This document shows positions 46,113 to 55,207 of a stretch of 64,000 bases of DNA, one piece after another. The notes beneath the pieces were generated by a model. The model searched no databases and had not been told where the DNA came from. It worked only from the letters and a program-made list of their open reading frames with translations. The stretch covers positions 682,001-746,000 of the forward strand of contig NZ_JNLQ01000002.1 of the NCBI RefSeq assembly GCF_000703165.1. The letters run 5' to 3'. How positions within the stretch are numbered: the first letter of the stretch is position 1; the number at the start of each line of letters is the position of its first letter. Made by a program: the position numbers and the translations under genes. The DNA is from Butyrivibrio sp. AE3004 (lineage in GTDB: Bacteria; Bacillota; Clostridia; Lachnospirales; Lachnospiraceae).

Positions 46113-46192
46113 AATGCTTCCTTACGCCGGTATTATCCGGTTCAAGTAATGAGGGTCGATGGAAAAACATCATCTCAGCAAAGCTCCCCTAG
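46113..46192 (-). promoter_or_regulatory. TPP (thiamine pyrophosphate) riboswitch
   Basis: Read on the minus strand: GGGGAGCTTTGCTGAGATGA, then CGACCCTCATTACTTGAACC, then GGATAATACCGGCGTAAGGA. These are the conserved THI-box pieces (CTGAGA, ACCC..T, TGAACC/GATAATxCCGGCG, AGGGA-like). It controls thiT. Confidence 0.96.
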
Positions 46193-46231
46193 CAAAAAAA
46201 TTTTGTAGTATTCAGTTCTTAAATCGATTTA

Positions 46232-46260
46232 ATTAAAAGCTATTTTGTTGGTAATGTCAA
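46232..46260 (-). promoter_or_regulatory. Promoter of thiT
   Basis: On the minus strand TTGACA (46255-46260) and TTTAAT (46232-46237) are 17 bases apart, 40 bases ahead of the TPP aptamer and just beyond the asnA stop. Confidence 0.7.
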
Positions 46261-46275
46261 CATTATTTTTTGAAT

Positions 46276-47286
46276 TTAAAGAAGCGGAATACCATTATTT
46301 CTGGCAAATTCTGTATATTCCTCATCCCAGAGAGAGCACTGTACTTCTCCGATATGTGCTTTTCTGAGGAAGAAAAGACAAAGTCTTGACTGTCCTATAC
46401 CACCACCGATTGTGTAAGGAAGCTCCTTGTTGAGGATAGCTTTCTGGAAAGGAAGCTCTGCCCTTTCGGTACAACCTGCTTTTTCAAGCTGGGTCTTAAG
46501 AGAATTCTCATCAACACGGATACCCATTGATGAAAGCTCAAGTGCAATATCAAGTACAGGATAATAAACCAGGATGTCACCGTTTAAAGCCCAGTCATCA
46601 TAGTCCGGTGCTCTGCCGTCATGCTTCTCACCTGATGCAAGAAGATCACCTATCTGCATGATGAAAACAGCACCCTTCTCCTTTGTAATAAGATATTCAC
46701 GTTCCTTGGCATCTTTGCCGGGATACATATCTTCAAGCTCCTGAGAAGTAATGAAGAATATATCGTGAGGAAGTATTTCTTCAATATAATCATACTGAAT
46801 TGACATGTACTTCTCTGTTTTACGGAGTACCTTATATATAGTGCGAACTGTATCTTTCAGGAAATCGAAATTTCTGTCTTCTTTATTAATAGCTTTTTCC
46901 CAGTCCCACTGATCAACAAACACGGAATGGATATTATCGGGAATCTCATCCCTGCGGATTGCGTTCATATCGGTATACAGACCTTCGCCGACCTTGAAAC
47001 CATATTTTTTAAGCGCAAAACGTTTCCATTTTGCCAGTGAATGTACAATTTCAGCCTGGCGTTCATTTTCTTCACGAATATCAAAAGCAACAGGGCGTTC
47101 AACGCCATTAAGGTTATCATTCAAACCTGATTCCGGTGCCACAAATAAAGGTGCGGTAACACGAAGAAGGTTCAGATTCTCTGAAAGAGTATTCTGAAAG
47201 AAGTCCTTAACTGTTTTTATGCCTACCTGTGTGTCGTGGAGATTTAGTGCTGAAGTGTAATCTTTGGGAATTATTAGATTTTCCAT
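46276..47286 (-). CDS. asnA: Aspartate--ammonia ligase (asparagine synthetase A)
   Basis: A 336-residue AsnA, which uses ammonia directly. Conserved parts are VTAPLFVAPESGLNDNLNG, VHSLAKWKR, GLYTDMNAIRRDE, VDQWDWEK, PHDIFFITSQELEDMYP and the C-terminal GGGIGQSRLCLFFLRKAHIGEVQ. I chose the second ATG (47286): GAGGAG lies seven bases ahead of it but only one base from the ATG at 47292. Confidence 0.95.
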   Translation of the reverse strand: MENLIIPKDYTSALNLHDTQVGIKTVKDFFQNTLSENLNLLRVTAPLFVAPESGLNDNLNGVERPVAFDIREENERQAEIVHSLAKWKRFALKKYGFKVGEGLYTDMNAIRRDEIPDNIHSVFVDQWDWEKAINKEDRNFDFLKDTVRTIYKVLRKTEKYMSIQYDYIEEILPHDIFFITSQELEDMYPGKDAKEREYLITKEKGAVFIMQIGDLLASGEKHDGRAPDYDDWALNGDILVYYPVLDIALELSSMGIRVDENSLKTQLEKAGCTERAELPFQKAILNKELPYTIGGGIGQSRLCLFFLRKAHIGEVQCSLWDEEYTEFARNNGIPLL

Positions 47287-47467
47287 AACCATGCTCCTCT
47301 CTAAACTATAATAAAGATTAAAACGCTTTTTATTTCATAGCGCAAGAAAAAAATTGAATAATCTATAAATAATTACATTTGTCTATAAAAAAATTATTAA
47401 TTAAATACTCAGTAATCATGATTTAATAATGCGAATATAGATAGAAAACATATCAACTTAATCGTTT

Positions 47468-47531
47468 TAAGAAAATCTTAAGAAAAACATAAGAAAACCT
47501 ACAATATTTTTTCAGTTTTATGAGATATAAT
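47468..47531 (+). promoter_or_regulatory. Three 11-base direct repeats ahead of a -10 box (PhoB/OmpR-type operator candidate)
   Basis: TAAGAAAATCT, TAAGAAAAACA and TAAGAAAACCT begin at 47468, 47479 and 47490, exactly 11 bases apart, as in sites for OmpR-family response regulators. TATAAT follows at 47526-47531 with no good -35, which fits activator dependence. The HPr-like gene starts 26 bases after the -10. Confidence 0.5.
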
Positions 47532-47556
47532 CATTCGAGTAAGGAGATTTAAGAAT

Positions 47557-47787
47557 ATGGAAATGAAGAAGATAATCAAATTAACACCGTATCAGGTAAA
47601 GGATTTTGTTAACGCTGCAACAAAGTGCGATTTCGATGTAGATGTATCCTACAATCGTTTTACAGTAGATGCTAAGTCCATTCTTGGTGTCTTTGGACTC
47701 AACTTCGATCGTCCACTTACAGTTAGATATAGCGGATACAACCAGGATTTCGAATCATATCTTAGCGAGCATGCTGTTGCTTGCTAA
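47557..47787 (+). CDS. HPr-like protein without the active-site histidine
   Basis: A 76-residue protein with the HPr fold pattern: FVNAATKCDFDVDVSYNRFTVDAKSILGVFGL corresponds to the HPr helix 1 to Ser46 region. Ser41 in DAKSILGV fits the HPr kinase site. The HARPA motif with the phosphocarrier His is replaced by TPYQV, so it cannot carry phosphate from enzyme I. It may be a regulatory protein like Crh. Tail shorter than HPr (85-90). A terminator follows. Confidence 0.72.
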   Translation: MEMKKIIKLTPYQVKDFVNAATKCDFDVDVSYNRFTVDAKSILGVFGLNFDRPLTVRYSGYNQDFESYLSEHAVAC

Positions 47788-47881
47788 TTAAGCAACTGGA
47801 TAATAGTAACTGATTTACAACAAGTAGTAGTAAATAATGCACTTAGTGCGAAGCGTTATAAATAATTATCTGATAAATGAG

Positions 47882-47914
47882 CTCCCCATGATATACTGTC
47901 ATGGGGAGTTTTTC
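47882..47914 (+). terminator. Intrinsic terminator after the HPr-like gene
   Basis: CTCCCCATGA pairs perfectly with TCATGGGGAG across TATACTG, followed by TTTTTC. Confidence 0.93.
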
Positions 47915-47966
47915 GTATGTTTTATTATGTGAAAATACTTCATTATAATTATCAGAAGGATTCATA

Positions 47967-50378
47967 ATGAAAGAAATAAAGATTTCAGTCAGGAGCCTTG
48001 TCGAGTTCCTTTTAAGGTCGGGAAATATTGACAATCGAATTCATCATGCACCGGATACTGCCATGCAGGAAGGTGGCAGAATTCATCGCAAGATCCAAAA
48101 AAGCATGGGACCTGAGTATCAGGCCGAAGTATCGCTTAGTTTTTCCTATTCAAGTGAAAATTACATATTGACTATTGATGGCAGAGCAGACGGCGTTATG
48201 GAAAGAAAAGATAAGCCGTTACTTGTGGATGAAATAAAGGGCACTTACAGGGAACTCAAGAATATAAAAGAACCCGATGAGGTCCATCTTGCTCAGGCAA
48301 AATGCTATGCTGCCATTTTGACGAAACAAAGAGAGCTTTCGGATATTTGTGTAAGAATTACATATTGCAATATCGATACAGAGGAAACGAAGCTTTTTGA
48401 GGAAGAATATACTGCTGAAGGCATTATAGGATGGTTTGATAAGCTTATTTTATCGTATCACCGATGGGCGGAATATATAGCCACATGGGACTATAAAAGA
48501 AAAGATTCCATACATGGCATGGCGTTCCCCTTTCCATACAGAGAGGGGCAAAAAGAGCTTGCTGCTGGTGTTTACAGGACTATTTATCACGGAAGGAAGC
48601 TTTTTCTCGAGGCGCCTACCGGAACAGGTAAAACCATTACTACAGTCTTTCCTGCTGTAAAGGCTATCGGTGAAGATAAGGCAGAGAGGATTTTTTATCT
48701 GACCGCAAAAACAATAACAAGAACTGTTGCAGAGGAAGCATTTGAACTCTTAAGACAGAAACAGGGACTGAAATTCAAAACCGTAACGCTCACAGCAAAA
48801 GAAAAAATATGCTTCCTGGATAAATGTGATTGTAATCCGGTTGCCTGTCCTTATGCGGAGGGGCATTTTGACAGGATAAACGACTGTATATATGAGCTTC
48901 TTACAAATGCTGACAGCTTCGACAGGGAAACGATCATTAAGTATGCCATGAAATACAATGTGTGTCCCTTTGAGCTTTCTCTTGATATGAGTCTTTTTGC
49001 GGATGCGGTAATATGCGACTATAACTATGTTTTTGATCCGTTTATATATCTGAAACGGTTTTTTGCAGCCGGACCCGGTGGAAATAATATATTTTTGATA
49101 GATGAAGCACATAATTTACTGGACAGAGGCAGGGATATGTACAGTGCCGAGTTAGTTCTTGATATGCTTTTGTCTTTTGAAGCGCTGATATCGGATGCTC
49201 ATCCGAGAATTGCGGGAATTGTAAGAGCATTGTCTTCTGAAATGGAGAATCTTATGGAAGAAGATGATTCTGCCGAGATTTTAGAGGATATATCACCTAT
49301 AATGCAGAGAATTAATCTGCTTATTTCTGTTATTTCAAATTATCTTGAGGAGCATTCGGAAGGACTTTTCCGTGATGATATTCTTGATTTTTATTTTGAA
49401 ATATCCAGATTTGCAAATATTTACGAACTAATTAACGATAAATATGTTATATACTCCGAGAACTGTGAAGAAGGGAGCTTTCGAATAAAACTGCTTTGCG
49501 TGGACCCATCCGATAATTTGTTTAATTGCATGGAACGTGCAAAGTCAACGATATTATTTTCCGCGACAATGCTTCCTATACAGTATTACAAAAAACTGCT
49601 TGGTGGGAAAAAAGAAGATTATGAAATATATGCGCATTCTGTTTTTGACAGTTCAAGATGCGGAAGACTTGTTGCCTGTGATGTTACAAGCAGATATGCA
49701 AGACGAGGTGAGGATGAATACAGAAAAATTGCTGCTTACATAGATGCTATTGTTAAGGCTAGAAACGGAAATTATCTGATCTTTTTTCCATCAAGGCAAT
49801 TTATGGATGAGGTTGGATTCATTTTTGAACAGGAATTCTATGATGAAGACAATCAGGAAATCCTGGTTCAGAGTGAGTCAATGAGTGAAGAGGAAAGAGA
49901 TGAATTTCTAGGTAGATTCACACCCGGGAATGATATTGACCTTGGCAGTGTGATAAATATGGAAATAGAAGTTGAACCGTCAAAGAGTATTTTGGGGTTT
50001 TGCATGATGGGTGGAATATTCAGCGAGGGAATTGACTTAAAAAAGGATAGCCTTATTGGCGTAATAATTATTGGTACAGGCATTCCTCTTGTTTGTAATG
50101 AAAGGGAAATCATAAAAGATTATTTTGAATTTGATGGCGAGGATGGCTTTGATTTTGCCTACAGATATCCGGGAATGAACAAAGTTCTTCAGGCTGCTGG
50201 AAGAGTTATAAGGACTGAAGAGGATTTTGGGATAGTGGCACTTTTGGATGAGCGTTTTTTGCAACGATCATATTTTGAACTGTTTCCAAGGGAATGGAAG
50301 GGGATCATAAAAACATCGACCGATAGAGTCAAAAATGACGTAAACGCACTCTGGAAGCGGATTGACGAAGGTAGATGA
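47967..50378 (+). CDS. XPD/DinG-family helicase with N-terminal RecB-type nuclease domain
   Basis: An 803-residue protein. Residues 1-130 carry a complete RecB-family nuclease pattern: His40, Asp75, Glu89-Ile-Lys91 and Gln110-x3-Tyr114. The helicase core has Walker A EAPTGTGKT (215-223), DEAH at 379-382 and GRVIRTEEDFG as motif VI. A cysteine cluster (282, 287, 289, 294) between motifs Ia and II fits the 4Fe-4S domain of XPD/DinG proteins. It would be a 5'-3' DNA helicase with its own nuclease, for repair. This arrangement is known from Firmicutes. An AAGGA site precedes the ATG. Confidence 0.9.
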   Translation: MKEIKISVRSLVEFLLRSGNIDNRIHHAPDTAMQEGGRIHRKIQKSMGPEYQAEVSLSFSYSSENYILTIDGRADGVMERKDKPLLVDEIKGTYRELKNIKEPDEVHLAQAKCYAAILTKQRELSDICVRITYCNIDTEETKLFEEEYTAEGIIGWFDKLILSYHRWAEYIATWDYKRKDSIHGMAFPFPYREGQKELAAGVYRTIYHGRKLFLEAPTGTGKTITTVFPAVKAIGEDKAERIFYLTAKTITRTVAEEAFELLRQKQGLKFKTVTLTAKEKICFLDKCDCNPVACPYAEGHFDRINDCIYELLTNADSFDRETIIKYAMKYNVCPFELSLDMSLFADAVICDYNYVFDPFIYLKRFFAAGPGGNNIFLIDEAHNLLDRGRDMYSAELVLDMLLSFEALISDAHPRIAGIVRALSSEMENLMEEDDSAEILEDISPIMQRINLLISVISNYLEEHSEGLFRDDILDFYFEISRFANIYELINDKYVIYSENCEEGSFRIKLLCVDPSDNLFNCMERAKSTILFSATMLPIQYYKKLLGGKKEDYEIYAHSVFDSSRCGRLVACDVTSRYARRGEDEYRKIAAYIDAIVKARNGNYLIFFPSRQFMDEVGFIFEQEFYDEDNQEILVQSESMSEEERDEFLGRFTPGNDIDLGSVINMEIEVEPSKSILGFCMMGGIFSEGIDLKKDSLIGVIIIGTGIPLVCNEREIIKDYFEFDGEDGFDFAYRYPGMNKVLQAAGRVIRTEEDFGIVALLDERFLQRSYFELFPREWKGIIKTSTDRVKNDVNALWKRIDEGR

Positions 50379-50878
50379 TTGGAAACTATCATAAGTATAC
50401 GGGGTATTTTCAGATAAAAATGAGTTATGGTTAACATAATGATTAGAATTGATAATATTATGTCAACCATTAAATGTTGCTAATAGTTTGAATTGTTTGA
50501 AAAATAGTAATGATATCTATACAATTTGAGGTGGATAACACTAAAAAATGACACGCGTGTACATGTGGATAACTCTGTGGAAATTGGGGATAGTTTGGAA
50601 ACGCCTATTCCGAAAGGTGCATAAAATAGCATTTACTGATGGTTTACGATATTAGCCACATCATAATCGAAATTCCAACATGATACTAATATAGTCAATA
50701 ATACTATGTAAACCAGAAAATAATAATGACATCTGTGTCATGAGACGGTTTAAGACCTCTTTATTGCCGGCGAAAAAAGTCGATGTATTTGATTACAGCA
50801 GCACTGGATTGACAAAAATACCGGAATTGAAATATCATAGTACGGTATATGTAATTCTATGGTAAGAGGACATTAATA
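50379..50878. other. 500-base gap ahead of valS
   Basis: No reading frame of interest and no T-box (no AGGGTGG...CCGCG antiterminator) was found. It holds a hairpin (50427-50440 with 50457-50470, 13 of 14 pairs, no T-run) after the helicase gene and a promoter just ahead of valS. The middle part (about 50540-50780) shows nothing I can name. Confidence 0.6.
50809..50838 (+). promoter_or_regulatory. Probable promoter of valS-folC
   Basis: A perfect TTGACA at 50809-50814 and TATCAT at 50833-50838, 18 bases apart. The resulting leader is only about 35 bases, too short for a T-box. Confidence 0.65.
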
Positions 50879-53551
50879 ATGAGAAAAGAATTGGCAAAAA
50901 CTTATGATCCAAAAGGAATCGAGGACCGACTTTATAAGAAATGGGAAGACAATAAGTATTTTCATGCTGAGGTGGATGAGACTAAAAAACCATTCACAAT
51001 TGTAATCCCTCCGCCGAATATCACAGGTAAGCTGCACATGGGACATGCTTTTGACCAGACTCTTCAGGATATTCTTATCAGATGGAAGAGAATGCAGGGA
51101 TATAATGCACTCTGGCAGCCCGGAACTGACCATGCCAGTATTGCTACTGAGGTTCGTATAACAGATGAACTTAAGAAGCAGGGAATTGATAAGCATGATC
51201 TCGGAAGAGAGAAATTCCTTGAAAAGGCATGGGAGTGGAAAAAGGAATACGGCGGAACAATCGTATCACAGCTTAAGAAGCTCGGAAGCTCATGCGATTG
51301 GGATCGTGAACGCTTCACAATGGATGAGGGCTGCAACAAGGCAGTTACAGAAGTTTTTGTGAAGATGCATGAAAAAGGCTATATATATAAAGGAAATAGA
51401 ATTGTCAACTGGTGTCCGGTATGTAATACATCTATTTCGGATGCCGAAGTTGAGTATGAGGAACAGGCAGGACATTTATGGCATATTAAATATCCTGTAA
51501 TTGATGAGGACGGAACAGTAAGCAAGACTGATTTTATTGAGTTTGCTACAACACGTCCCGAGACAATGCTGGGAGATACAGCAGTTGCGGTAAATCCCGA
51601 TGATGACAGATATAAGAGCTTTAAGGGTAAGAAGGTTCTTCTTCCTATAGTTAACAGAGAGCTTCCTATAGTAGAGGATAGCTATGTAGATATGGAATTC
51701 GGTACAGGTGTGGTTAAGATTACACCTGCGCATGACCCTAACGATTTTGAGGTTGGTAAGCGCCATAATCTTGAAGAAATCAATATTCTCAACGACGATG
51801 CGACCATAAATAAAAACGGTGGCAAGTTTGAGGGTATGGATCGTTATGAGTGCCGTGACGCCATAGTTAAGGAACTGGAAGAGCGTGGACTTCTTGTTAA
51901 GATTGAAGACTATACACATAACGTTGGCACACATGACAGATGCGGTACAACAGTTGAGCCTATGATCAAAAAGCAGTGGTTTGTTAAGATGGATGATCTT
52001 ATAAAGCCTGCTGTTAAAGCTGTCAAAGAGGGTGAGATCAAACTTATTCCCCAGCGTATGGAGAAGACTTACTTTAACTGGACAGATAACATCAGAGACT
52101 GGTGTATTTCCAGACAGCTGTGGTGGGGGCACAGAATCCCCGCTTATTACTGTGAGGAATGCGGAGAGACAGTTGTTGCCAAGGAAGAACCTTCAGTATG
52201 TCCTAAGTGCGGATGCACACACTTTAAGCAGGAAACAGATACTCTTGATACATGGTTTTCATCTGCTTTATGGCCTTTCGAGACACTTGGATGGCCGGAG
52301 CAGACACCTGAGCTTAAGTATTTCTTCCCTACAGATGTGCTTGTAACCGGCTATGATATCATTTTCTTCTGGGTTATCAGAATGATATTCTCCAGCTATG
52401 AGCAGATGGGTACATATCCTTTCAAGACCGTGCTTTTCCACGGACTTATCAGGGATTCCCAGGGGCGTAAGATGAGTAAGTCATTGGGTAACGGTATTGA
52501 CCCGCTCGAAGTTATCGATAAGTACGGTGCTGACGCTCTTCGTCTCACTATCGTTACAGGTAATGCACCCGGAAATGATATGAGATTTTACTATGAGCGT
52601 GTTGAGAACAGCCGCAACTTTGCAAATAAGGTATGGAACGCTTCACGTTTCATCATGATGAATATGGGTGAGGATGAAAAGAGTGCAATCCATCAGCCTG
52701 CACCTGAAGGGCTTGAACCTGTTGATCACTGGATCCTTTCAAAACTCAACAATACAATCCGTGAAGTCACTGAGAACATGGATAAGTTTGAGCTTGGTAT
52801 TGCGGTTCAGAAGGTTTATGACTTTATTTGGGAAGAATTCTGTGACTGGTACATTGAGATGGTTAAGCCTCGTCTGTACAATTCAGATGATAAGAAATCC
52901 CATGAAGCAGCAATCTGGACACTCCAGACAGTACTTATTAATGGATTAAAACTTCTTCATCCTTATATGCCTTACATCACTGAGGAAATCTTCTGCACAA
53001 TTCAGGATGAAGAGGAGTCTATAATGATCTCATCATGGCCTGAATATAAGGCTGAATGGAACTATGCCGCAGATGAGAAAGCAATTGAGACAATAAAGGA
53101 AGCTGTAAGAGGCATCCGTAATATCAGAACACAGATGAATGTTGCACCTTCCCGCAAAGCATTGGTTTATGTTGTTTCAGAGAAGGAAGAGGTACTTGAT
53201 ATTTTCCGTACCGGTAAGCTTTTCTTTGAGACACTTGGCGGAGCTTCCGAATCTGTATGTCAGAATGACAAGGCAGGTATCCCGGAGGATGCAGTATCAG
53301 TAGTGCTTGCTGAGGCAACAATTTACATGCCTTTCTCAGATCTTGTTGATATTGCGGCTGAGATAGAGCGCCTTGAAAAGGAAAAGAAGCGTCTTGAAGG
53401 CGAGCTTAAGAGATCAAAGAACATGCTCACTAACGAGAAATTCCTTTCAAAGGCTCCGGCTGAAAAGATTGAGGAAGAAAAAGAAAAGCAGAAGAAATAT
53501 GAGCAGACATTTGCACAGGTTGAGGAAAGACTTGCGCAGCTGAAAAAGTGA
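50879..53551 (+). CDS. valS: Valine--tRNA ligase
   Basis: An 890-residue class I synthetase. HMGH (53-56) stands in PPNITGKLHMGHA, KMSKS is at 531-535, and the editing domain shows TTRPETMLGDTAVAVNP. The C-terminal coiled-coil arm (about 820-890, rich in Glu and Lys) is typical of ValRS. AGAGGA precedes the start. It is followed ten bases on by folC. Confidence 0.98.
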   Translation: MRKELAKTYDPKGIEDRLYKKWEDNKYFHAEVDETKKPFTIVIPPPNITGKLHMGHAFDQTLQDILIRWKRMQGYNALWQPGTDHASIATEVRITDELKKQGIDKHDLGREKFLEKAWEWKKEYGGTIVSQLKKLGSSCDWDRERFTMDEGCNKAVTEVFVKMHEKGYIYKGNRIVNWCPVCNTSISDAEVEYEEQAGHLWHIKYPVIDEDGTVSKTDFIEFATTRPETMLGDTAVAVNPDDDRYKSFKGKKVLLPIVNRELPIVEDSYVDMEFGTGVVKITPAHDPNDFEVGKRHNLEEINILNDDATINKNGGKFEGMDRYECRDAIVKELEERGLLVKIEDYTHNVGTHDRCGTTVEPMIKKQWFVKMDDLIKPAVKAVKEGEIKLIPQRMEKTYFNWTDNIRDWCISRQLWWGHRIPAYYCEECGETVVAKEEPSVCPKCGCTHFKQETDTLDTWFSSALWPFETLGWPEQTPELKYFFPTDVLVTGYDIIFFWVIRMIFSSYEQMGTYPFKTVLFHGLIRDSQGRKMSKSLGNGIDPLEVIDKYGADALRLTIVTGNAPGNDMRFYYERVENSRNFANKVWNASRFIMMNMGEDEKSAIHQPAPEGLEPVDHWILSKLNNTIREVTENMDKFELGIAVQKVYDFIWEEFCDWYIEMVKPRLYNSDDKKSHEAAIWTLQTVLINGLKLLHPYMPYITEEIFCTIQDEEESIMISSWPEYKAEWNYAADEKAIETIKEAVRGIRNIRTQMNVAPSRKALVYVVSEKEEVLDIFRTGKLFFETLGGASESVCQNDKAGIPEDAVSVVLAEATIYMPFSDLVDIAAEIERLEKEKKRLEGELKRSKNMLTNEKFLSKAPAEKIEEEKEKQKKYEQTFAQVEERLAQLKK

Positions 53552-53561
53552 TAAATGGGTT

Positions 53562-54962
53562 ATGAATGAAGATATGACTAAAAGTATTGGCGATATGATC
53601 GGTCGCCTTGATGCAGGTGAGAGACTGGGGTTCTACGAATGTGACAGATTCGTAGACCAGATACCTGCATTTACCGAGAAACACTCAGTGGAGGAAACAA
53701 AGAAGTTCCTTGAGTATCTTGGCAACCCCGATATTGGAATGAAGATAATTCATGTCGCAGGTACAAACGGTAAGGGGTCAGTTTGTAATTATCTTTCAGA
53801 GATATTGAGACAGGCCGGCTTTACAGTCGGAATGTTCACATCACCGCATCTTGTGAAAACGACTGAAAGATTTTGCGTGAACGGAAAACCGATAGAAGAT
53901 GCTATCTTCTGTGAGATATTCGGTGATCTCATCAGGAAAATAGAGGATTATTCTGTTGATGGCTATTTCCCTACGTATTTTGAATTCCTGTTTTTTATGG
54001 CAATGATTTTGTACTCAAAGTACCCTGTGGACTACCTGGTCCTTGAAACCGGACTTGGCGGAAGACTGGATGCCACTAACAGTGTCCATGAGCCTGTTTT
54101 GGATGTAATAACCGAGATAGGAATGGATCATATGCAGTATCTTGGCAATACAATTTCCGAGATTGCCGGAGAAAAAGCAGGAATAATAAAGGAGAATACT
54201 CCTGTAGTTGTATATAATAAGAGAGATGTCAGTACAGAAGTTATTGAAAAGAGAGCTGCTGAACTTTCTGCAAAGGTTTATAGAGTTGAACCCGGTTATG
54301 TTACTGAGATAAACAATGCTCCGGATGATGCAGGGAATATTTGCATTGATTTTTCATATGAATCTCAGTATGATAAATATTGCGATTTGCGTTTGCAAAC
54401 TGTTGCGGATTTTCAAACAGAGAATGCCGCAATTGCGATAATGTGTACCAGAGCTCTTAGAGATATGGGCGTCAATATAACGGATGATGATATAAGCTAT
54501 GGCCTCAGAAAGGCCAAGTGGGGCGGAAGAATGGAACTTATTCTTCCCGGTATGTATGTTGATGGTGCGCATAATGTTGATGGCATGGAAGCTTTTCTTG
54601 AATGTGCAAAAAAGATTCCGTGTGACAAAAAAAGAACACTTTTATTTGGAGCTGTTGCAGATAAACAATATCATCTGATGATAAAGCTGATTCTGGAAAG
54701 CGGACTGTTTGATCGTATTTGTGTTTCTGTTTTGGAAACAGGAAGATCTGTGTCCGAATCACAGTTAAGAGCGGCTTTTGAGTCGGAGCTTCGTCATTTT
54801 AAAGACAGACCTGAAATCAGGTTTTCGTATTATACCAGTGTGCGAGATGCGCTTATGGATATAATTACCGATCGCGGGGCAGGGGATGTCGTATTTGCGG
54901 CAGGCTCATTATACCTGGTAGGACAGGTGAGGGAATCACTTGGTATAATGCCAGGTAACTAA
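53562..54962 (+). CDS. folC: Folylpolyglutamate synthase / dihydrofolate synthase family protein
   Basis: A 466-residue Mur-ligase-type enzyme that adds glutamates to folates. HVAGTNGKGSVCN is the ATP loop (67-73), followed by GMFTSPHLVKTTERF, VLETGLGGRLDATN and WGGRMELI...DGAHN. It lies ten bases downstream of valS, as often in Firmicutes. Whether it also acts as dihydrofolate synthase is unclear. Confidence 0.94.
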   Translation: MNEDMTKSIGDMIGRLDAGERLGFYECDRFVDQIPAFTEKHSVEETKKFLEYLGNPDIGMKIIHVAGTNGKGSVCNYLSEILRQAGFTVGMFTSPHLVKTTERFCVNGKPIEDAIFCEIFGDLIRKIEDYSVDGYFPTYFEFLFFMAMILYSKYPVDYLVLETGLGGRLDATNSVHEPVLDVITEIGMDHMQYLGNTISEIAGEKAGIIKENTPVVVYNKRDVSTEVIEKRAAELSAKVYRVEPGYVTEINNAPDDAGNICIDFSYESQYDKYCDLRLQTVADFQTENAAIAIMCTRALRDMGVNITDDDISYGLRKAKWGGRMELILPGMYVDGAHNVDGMEAFLECAKKIPCDKKRTLLFGAVADKQYHLMIKLILESGLFDRICVSVLETGRSVSESQLRAAFESELRHFKDRPEIRFSYYTSVRDALMDIITDRGAGDVVFAAGSLYLVGQVRESLGIMPGN

Positions 54963-55002
54963 ATTTTGCTTTTCTTATGAGTCAGTTTTTGGGAGCATTA
55001 TA

Positions 55003-55170
55003 ATGATCAATTTTGAAAATGAACTTAAGAAGTTTCGTCCAAGCCTCGAAATTGAGGATGCTGAGGAAATAATCTATAATCAGGATCTTGACGATATGGC
55101 AGATGTACTTGTGAGTCTGCTGAAGGATGCTAAGGCTGAGGAAGCCGCTAGACAGACACGCATCCACTGA
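55003..55170 (+). CDS. Small acidic protein of unknown function
   Basis: A 55-residue frame beginning MINFENELKKFRPSLE and ending in TRIH. GGGAG stands eight bases ahead of its ATG, it fits exactly between folC and the TPR gene, and it shows amphipathic helical character (EDAEEIIYNQDLDDMADVL). It resembles short hypothetical proteins I have seen beside such TPR genes in Lachnospiraceae, but no function is known. Confidence 0.65.
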   Translation: MINFENELKKFRPSLEIEDAEEIIYNQDLDDMADVLVSLLKDAKAEEAARQTRIH

Positions 55171-55207
55171 CAGGCGTTTATAGACGAGAGGGGACGTACT
55201 TCTAATT

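Noticed and set aside
50379..50878. T-box leader ahead of valS
   Set aside because: No T-box antiterminator sequence was seen and the likely promoter leaves a leader of only about 35 bases.
51476..52132. 218-residue minus-strand frame opposite valS
   Set aside because: It mirrors the coding sequence of valS and shows no family motif.
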